Shown: positions 11,243 through 19,600 of the stretch, piece by piece | Layout: each line of letters begins with the position of its first letter | How positions within the stretch are numbered: position 1 is the stretch's first letter | NCBI GenBank assembly: GCA_032622095.1 | Contig: CP136061.1 | Coordinates: forward strand, 117,500,754 to 117,564,753 | Reading direction: 5' to 3' | Length of the DNA stretch: 64,000 bases | DNA from: Siphonodentalium dalli | Lineage: Eukaryota; Mollusca; Scaphopoda; Gadilida; Siphonodentaliidae | Notes under the pieces: model-generated | What the model was told of the DNA's origin: nothing | What the model saw: the letters and a program-made list of their open reading frames with translations, nothing else | The model's database searches: none | Program-made: the position numbers and the translations under genes

Positions 11243-11280
11243 TAATGGATAAATGCGCTGGTACCAACTGACGTCACCCA

Positions 11281-11705
11281 GTAACTATTACACTAGATCA
11301 TGCCATACATATCTACACTAGCTAACGCCTGTTCATATTCCACCAGTACAAAGCCTGGGAACTTTTTGAAGCTTTTACATGGAACCTTATAAAGTCGAAA
11401 AAATAACGCATGGAATATAGTTCTTAGTTGTTATCTGTTCCTTAATAATGTACTTTACTGTAGGTAAAGGTCCCAACTCGAAATTGCATGTTTTTCATGA
11501 AATTTCGAGTTGGGACCTTCACCAACAGTGAAGTACATTATTAAGGAATAGGTAATAACTAAGAAATATATTCCCTGCGTTATTTTTTCGACTTTATAAG
11601 GTTCCCTGTCAAAACATCAAAATGTTCCCAGGTTTTGTACTGGTGGAATATGATCTCTACAGGCGTTAGCTAGAGTAGAGATTCATGGCATGATCTGCCA
11701 TTACA
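11281..11705. mobile_element. Large palindromic (foldback) element of about 425 bp
   Basis: Two arms of about 200 bases are near-perfect inverted copies. Left arm blocks AGATCATGCC, TAGCTAACGCCTGT, CATATTCCACCAGTACAAA.CCTGGGAAC, CCTTATAAAGTCGAAAAAAT, CCTTAATAATGTACTT and GGTCCCAACTCGAAAT recur in reverse order and complement up to 11705. The centre is a short AT-rich loop near 11490. It sits in the 3' flank of the LINE remnant; the paralogous LINE tail at 13939-13966 lacks it. No coding capacity, so non-autonomous. Confidence 0.85.
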
Positions 11706-13133
11706 CTTGCACCCAACCTTTTCCCTTCCCCTTACCACAGAACCAACCCAACCATAGTACTCTTTATTCTGCAAATTTGATTCAACCTTGAACTATCCCT
11801 TTAATTATTTAGAGAATTTATTTCAAATGATGCCTCAGTTATAACCCGTCTTCCTTACTGTGTTCGCCCGGGAGGGATAAAGAGCGTGTTCTAAGTTGAA
11901 ATAACGTGTGCTTCCCCATTGTTCGTCCCACTGTCTACAAGTATCTTACAATTATGTCCAAATTGTGTTATTTTTATTTGATTGGGGTTTACAATCATAT
12001 ATATCATTCATTTTAGGGTCCGTTTAATATTCCAGTAGCAGGTTACATGTCATATTTTGTTTTTCAACAAAACAAAGCAGAAACAATGTTAATTTAAATG
12101 TGTTTGTTATTGTTGTAACTGGAGGTCGGGAACCCTGTATGCATCTTGAATAATTTTACATATATTTATTAACCCATTTCACCACTTATACTGTGGTATT
12201 CGAGCATACATGAAGCCACCGACCCGCCCGACCCCAATATCCATTACAATTAAACTATACATTAAGCCTTTACAACGGGAAGGACGGGCCGGCGTATATA
12301 TATGGTACATGCACAGTTCACAACAGAGAGGGGAGAGGAGTTCTAAGCGCACGTGCAAGTCGTTCTAAAGCATTGAGGAACCTGTTTATTCACACCTCAT
12401 TCGTGACGATAAATAAAAAAAACACACACAAAAACATGGCGTATTATGTATACTGTCATGAGGTCAAAGTTATATTTATACATATGTTTATGCATTAGTT
12501 ATATATCATCCTTAATTTTACACGACATCTATTTCTTGCTTGATTTCGCTCTAAGTTATATATGGTATTTTTTACATTTGCGCTAGGAACATCTCTCCGC
12601 CTGCATATCAAAAAATGGTTAATTATAATCACAGAAACAGTAGGACTAACATGTCAGTCATCAACATTATATATAATAGTCATATTCAAACATATATATG
12701 TAGGTATTAAACTGATAATAAAAGTTAACACTTTATATATGTATTAGGGGCTCCATACGTTTTGTAATTGTTTATTTACTAGAACCATATCCATGATATT
12801 TTGTCATACATTAAGCCTGACCCTTCGACAACATACCATTAATAAACATCCCTAGTTTGCAAGACGAACACGCACACACAACGTTTACACAAAACTGGGT
12901 CAGACGGGGCAAAACAAGAATAATTTCGCATCTGCTTGATTTATTCTGGGTGTGTTTCTCTACTTAACCGCGGGCGGTATAATACCACGAATTAGACGGA
13001 GAAAGGGACTCGGTGTTTGACGCAATTCACCTGGCTTATAATCCAAAGGACTGACCTTGTTTTTTATTAATAGTGACGCTTTTTTATCGGCAGATTGTCA
13101 GATATTCGTCGGTATACAAGCTCGAACAAAATT
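11706..13133. other. No gene recognised upstream of the lectin exons
   Basis: This is where a 5' exon and promoter of the downstream lectin-like gene might lie, but no clear signal-peptide exon was found. Short hydrophobic open frames (12562-12747) lack convincing splice context. A GC-richer patch occurs at about 12215-12300. Confidence 0.35.
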
Positions 13134-13670
13134 ATACATGTTGCAAAAAACTTTCTAAGTTGAAAAAGGCGGATAACTCCACTATAAAAAAGTTTGATCG
13201 AGCTCAAAATCATAATCATAAAACATAACTATTTTTTCTCAAATCGCTCGGATTAACCGAACAACGGAAGATAACAAGATGTGATGAGCACCCCACCCCT
13301 TCTATAAAATTTTGTAACATTGCATTCTTGAACTGACTCTTGGCACCATTTTGAAAAAATAATATTTCCACGTCTGCAAATTAACTTCCGGCGGGTGTGG
13401 CCAATGTTATCATTGGGCATGGGTGGGGCTAAGGCCCTATGGTTAATGAACTGCGATAATATCATCATATCTGAATTCGAATTATTTAGGAGTAAATAAT
13501 TTCTTTTCATCAGACAGCAACGTCTGTAGCAACAGAAACCTCATCGACGTCAACAACAAAGACATCAATGTCACCAACGACAACAAAAACAACAATAACA
13601 ACACTGACAACTGTAGTAGAATCATCCCCAGTTGCTCAAACGACAACTCAATGTATGTTTTTGCAATACA
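13134..13670 (+). repeat. Tandem duplication, copy 1 (intron part plus Thr-rich exon)
   Basis: Blocks ATGTTGCAAAAAACTTTCTA, GGGGATAACTC-like, CCACCCCTTCTATAAA, TTGTAACATTGCATTC, TTTCCACGTC, TGAACTGCGATAAT.TCATCATATCTGAATT and the following exon recur in the same order and strand at 14009-14527. The copies are offset by about 870 bases. The duplication therefore includes the upstream intron, the splice acceptor, the exon and the donor. Confidence 0.85.
13518..13652 (+). CDS. Thr/Ser-rich (mucin-like) exon, copy 1 of the lectin-like gene
   Basis: A 135-base exon (45 codons) that starts after the acceptor TTTCTTTTCATCAGACAG and ends before the donor GTATGT. It begins with the last two bases of a codon and ends with the first base of one, so it is a symmetric phase 1-1 exon. 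The product is about half Thr plus Ser (SVATETSSTSTTKTSMSPTT and so on, with one Thr run), a probable O-glycosylated extended stalk. An acceptor AG also occurs four bases earlier, but the position chosen matches the only AG in the duplicated copy at 14367. It encodes a single Met and no Cys inside the exon, as expected for a mucin-like linker. Confidence 0.72.
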
Positions 13671-16600
13671 TTGTATACAAGTCTAAATTGTGCTTGCGGT
13701 TTCCAATACGGGAATGTATGCTATTTTTCTTCCAGAGTTGCTTATTCCAAAGAAAGAGCAACTCTAGAAGAAAAAATAGCAAGAATTGGACTGCAAATTT
13801 TACACATTGAAGAGTTTCTATGCGGATCATCCTATCTTAGTGAAACAAACGTTATAATATGTTCAGCTGTTTGATAATATATCAGTTCTGCGAAACGTTT
13901 CGGTAACGAAACATAATGGATAGATGCGACCTTACCAACTGTAACCATGGTTACATGCACCCAACATATCATATGCTATTCCCTTGACAGAACCAATATA
14001 ACCAACAGTATGCATGTTGTGAAAACTTTCTAAATCGAAAAAGGGGGATAACTCAACTAAAAAAGGTTGAATCGCGCTCATATCGCTCGGATTTGCCGAA
14101 CACCACAAAATAGCAAGATATGAGGAGCACGCCACCCCTTCTATAAAGGTTTGTATTGTAACATTGCATTCGTCGACTGATTCCTGCCCCCCCCCCCTTT
14201 ATATAAATAATGTTTCCACGTCCTATGGATGTGGCCAATTCTGACACTGGACATCGAGATGGTTACAGGCCCTCTGTAGAGAGAGTGCATAATGAACTGC
14301 GATAATCTTATCATATCTGAATTAAGAATTATTTAGGAGTATACATAATTTCTTTTCATCCGACAGCAACGTCTCTAGCATCAGAAACATCATCGACGTC
14401 AACTACCGAGACATCAATGTCACCAACGACAACAACAATAACGACGACAACAACAACACTGACAACAGCAGTAGCATCATCCCCAATTCCCCAAACAACA
14501 ACGCCAGGTATATTCTTGCATTACTTTTTTTCCCGCGTGTCTTCGCGATAACTGTGTGCTATAGACTACGTTTCATAAGTATTACGCCGAAAACGACAAT
14601 AGCTCATATTTTGGGTACTTGAGAACGCTCTTTTTATCTACCACTTTTGATCGACGAAAGCGTGGACGCTCTTTATAAGAGGCAATCATTAGAAAACATG
14701 TTGATATCTGGTCATCAAAACATCATATTAGTGGGGTTTTGACTCCGATCTAATCATAGTCTGGTATAGAAAACGCACATATTGTTCTTTTGTGGTGTCA
14801 AATTGGACATGACCAGTGTTAACGGTGGGTCGAGAAATATTTTGGCATTTATTTTGGCAAATTCTTATTTTTTTGGTCAAATTAAATCCTCATTTTCTGT
14901 TCTCACAACTAATGCATATTTCTGTTTTATTTAACATCTAACATTATATATAAGTATATACATGCCTTCTAATACCGCGTCTATCATTCTATAATCTCAT
15001 CATTGTTACTAGAGAATATACTACTACCCACCATCTACCATTCAGCTTTAATCCTCATTACTGTGTCATTGCATTTGGTTGCACATTGTTTGATAGTGCA
15101 CTGTCACGAGTGCCTTCTGTTACCCATTAAGATGTATCACCTAATCAACTAGATGACTACAAATTTGATTCCCATGTCGTTCCCGTTACAAAATCATTTT
15201 GCGTTTTTTGAATTATGCTTCCGATGTAGGGGTTAAAACAAACCTTTTGACCTATGAAACTTTGGACATTTTTTTAAAACAACTTGCAATTGGCCAATTT
15301 GGCCTACAACAGCTTGAACCCTGGAGATAGCATCGTTATTATCTGTCATCCATTCTTTGTCCAATTTCATATTCCATAATTTCAGCTTGTCCGGGAATCT
15401 ATAGAATAGGAATTGCAGACGGGCAGAATGTCTGCTTTAAGGTTGTACAGGGACAATACACTTACTACCAAGGAATGTCCGCGTGCGGGTTAGACGGTGG
15501 TCACTTACTCCGGCTCAAGAACATCGACATCTGGAACATGATGGTAGTTGTGCTTAACGAACCCGGTGAGTATACATAAGATACATGTATGAGCAGCGGT
15601 TTCAATTTTCTATTCTTTAATCGCATTAAACCAATGCACATGGTTTTTTAGATTTATGAATTTGTTTTTCCTTTCTACAACTATAGGACTATAATATAGT
15701 GCAAAAACACACATTAATATTGTGTGATTAATGTAATACGAACATCTCAAATTAATGACCATATTAATGCATGTATTATGATACTACACCCCCCCCCCCC
15801 CCCTCCCCGTGAACTTCTGTAAATGAAATAAATAGAAAATAGTTACTGCTGTGAGTAGTGTATGGACTTTCTCCTCGAGTGAGATGCGGAAAATGGTGAT
15901 CGTGGTCACTTGAACACCTATAATTACCTTCTCAAAAGTCATATTTAAATGGGACGCGAATCACAGGATTCATAGTCAGCTAGCACAAATTGATACATAG
16001 CATATTTGCTTGTTTAGTCTTTATCCATATTTACGAATGTATGTATGACCGCTATAACATGAACTTGTGACTATCTACACGTATAGGGTTTCCAAATGGG
16101 CCTAACTGGGTAGCGTTACAATTACAAGGAAGATAATGGTGCAGGATAAAATTTTCTAAAGTGACGCTAGTTGATGGAGTCGGGAATGGGAGAGGGGCAC
16201 AACATCGATGAAATTTTCTCTATAACCAATTCCATTCACACATATGTATAGTCATTTCCATGACTCGTGGAATCTAATTCTATGGTTTAAAGATACAACT
16301 GTGATGCCGTCGAGGAGTGCCAAAATAATTTTTTTAAAGATATCCACCAAACTAATATACAGGTATCTCGATCTATGATATACTATACTGTTAATGGTGT
16401 AGTTCAAAGTGGTGCCGTCTTGGTCAGGATAGTTTTAATATTCGTAACTGACACCGCCCGGTCAGGGATGGGGTTTGCTGGTGGGCACAACATTGATAAA
16501 AACTTTTCACTCATCGATTTGCACAAAGTCGTCTCAATTATATAGGGAATCTAATGATGTGATCAATGATGGAGCTTGGGAAGAAACACAAAACAAAATT

Positions 16601-19600
16601 GATAAAAACATTTTATCGCATATTTCCACCAAACAATGGTGAGGTTTAAAGTGATGTGAAACACTCTGGTAGGGTGATCAAATAAAAATGGAGAATAATA
16701 TTACTCAAAGTAGTTATTTAACAAATATATATTGACAAAACACACTGTCATTCTGATATATTAATTAAATGCAGTGACCTTCGGTGGCGAAATCGTTTTT
16801 GTTAGTTTATCGCAGATAGATGCGTCCCGATTCGAGAAGTAAATATTTACAATTGCGCGCAGTTCAGACAAAGTTTTCTATGAAGTGGTACGGTCGATTT
16901 GCTTGAGATTTTCGGCGATGTTAGTAGAATGCTACATTACTCCAAATGGCATAAGGCCTGAACACTGAATTATCAGTTTCAAGCACCCGAACAAGTCCTT
17001 AATATGTCTTTAAGAGATGGGTCATAAGAAACATACATATCCCGAAAGAGAAGTGTTATCGAGTGAAAATGCAACTTATTATGTTGGCCATATGATCAGT
17101 TAATATCATATTGACCGCTAAGTTTATAAAATATTGTCGCTTGACTTGAAACTCACCCCATTGGGCAACAGAGGCGGTTAATGCAACAAAATAATTGTAC
17201 ATCTAAGATATGGGTATCAGCTGAATTATCAAGGGCAAATGTACCCTTTTATGTCAGCCAGCATATGACCAGAGTCAGTTTAAGAAGGCGCCCCATTCGT
17301 GACTTTTCAAAAAGTCTCAATTTCATATTATGAATTTGAAGTAACAGGTAATGATCCTTTATAACCATTGTATGTTATTGTACTATAACAACAACACCTG
17401 TTCACCCTCACAATATAAGAGATATGTTCTAATTATGTAAAACAAATGGTTTAAACAAAATAAAAATAACAATTCTTAAGGCTGGTCATTGGAGAGTTTG
17501 ACAGGAAAATAATTGCAACAAACGCACATTTATTATCTTTAAACTGGTTCCTGGTTTCCTTGACCTGTTTACTGGTGAAGCCGAATTCCGGATGACAGGA
17601 GAGGGTTTGCAGTCTCTTCATACATGTGCAATTATAATAACCCTTTCTATACTAAATGGATACTCCTACTCATTCATAAAAGTGTACATTGGAATGGTCT
17701 ATTATTCAACTGGACGGGATTTCAGGAAAAATAAGCAGACGACATGCAGATAATAAAATTGCAGAAGGAGTCCAATACTTTTAAGGGAAATATTCATATT
17801 ATAAGTTCAACGGTCGTTTGATGAACGTATTATATTTCCTAAGGGAACTACTCGTCAATGAGTATTTAGTATAGAAAGGGTTATGTGGTCCTGCCATAAT
17901 GTCAATATGGTAGATAGAAAAAATAAATATATTACGGTACGTTTTATTAAAAACATATTACGTACTTGTTCGGATGTGCGAAACTGATCAGTTAGTAACC
18001 ATGCGCTATGCCAACTGGAGGAATATTGCATTCTACTAACATCGCCGAAAATCTGAAGCAAATCGACCGTACCACTCCATAGAAAACGTCGGCTGAACTA
18101 CGCTCAATTGCAGATATTTACTCCTCGATTCGGGACGCATCTATCTGCGATAAACTAACGAAAACGATTTCACCACCGAGAGTAACTGCATTTAATTAAT
18201 ATATAAGAATGACGGTGTGTGTTGTCAAATTGGATATAATATTTGTAACAAGAGGTGGCATCAGAGATGCTGTGTCTCGTTTTCGGTGGCTTACCGCCGG
18301 TGGCTACCGCCAATTGGTGTGCATCAGTATCGGTAGACTAATTAATAGGTAAAATCGAAAAATAATTAATTAAGGGCCATAACTCCATCAAATTTTATCG
18401 GGTCAGGCTGGTTTTCGAACTCGTCCGAAATATTCTTGGCAAGTATGTCTATTCCAAATTTTAAACAAATCGGAGGACGTTTGTTGAAGTTATCGCGCTA
18501 ACGAGCTAAAAATTCACAAAAAATGACTAATTAAGGGCCATAACTCTATCAAATTTTATTGGGCCAGGCTGGTTTTCGAACTCGTCCAGGATATTATTGG
18601 AAGACACTTATTTACCAAATTTTAGTTGAATCGGATGACGTTTGTTGAAGTTATCGCGCTAACGAGCTCAAAATTCGTACAAAATGACTACTTAAGGACC
18701 ATAACTCTATCAAATTTTATCGACCGGGCCGGTTTTCTAACTCGTCCGAGGTATTCTTGGGAGACACCTATATATAAAAATTTCAATCCAATAGGATGAT
18801 GTTTGTTAAATTATCGCGCTAACGAGCTGAAAATTGTGAAAAAATGACTAATTAAGGGCCATAACTCTATCAAATTTTATCGGACTTGGCCGGTTTTCGA
18901 ACTCGACCGAGATATTCTTGGGAGACACCTATAAACCAAATTTCAATCAAATCGGATAACGTTTGTTGAAGTTATCGCGCTAACGAGCTGAAAATTCGTG
19001 AAAAATGACTAATTAATGGCCATAACTCTATCAAATTTTATCAGACCTGGCCGGTTTTCGAACTCGACCGAGATATTATTGGGAGACACCTATATACCAA
19101 ATTTCAATCAAATCGGATAACGTTTGTTGAAGTTATCGCGCTAACGAGCTGAAAATTTGTGAAAAAATGACTAATTAAGGGCCATAACTCTATCAAATTT
19201 TATCGGACTTGGCCGGTTTTCGAACTCGACCGAGATATTCTTGGGAGACACCTATAAACCAAATTTCAATCAAATCGGATAACGTTTGTTGAAGTTATCG
19301 CGCTAACGAGCTGAAAATTCGTGAAAAATGACTAATTAATGGCCATAACTCTATCAAATTTTATCAGACCTGGCCGGTTTTCGAACTCGACCGAGATATT
19401 CTTGGGAGACACCTATATACCAAATTTCAATCAAATCGGATAATGTTTGTTGAAGTTATCGCGCTAACGAGCTGAAAATTCAAAGGGCCATAACTCTGTA
19501 ATAAATGTGCGGACGAACATGGATATGTACTCACACACCAAATTTTTAATCCGTCAATAAACGGTTGAGTTATAAGCAAAACACGTCGCCCGCCCGCCCG

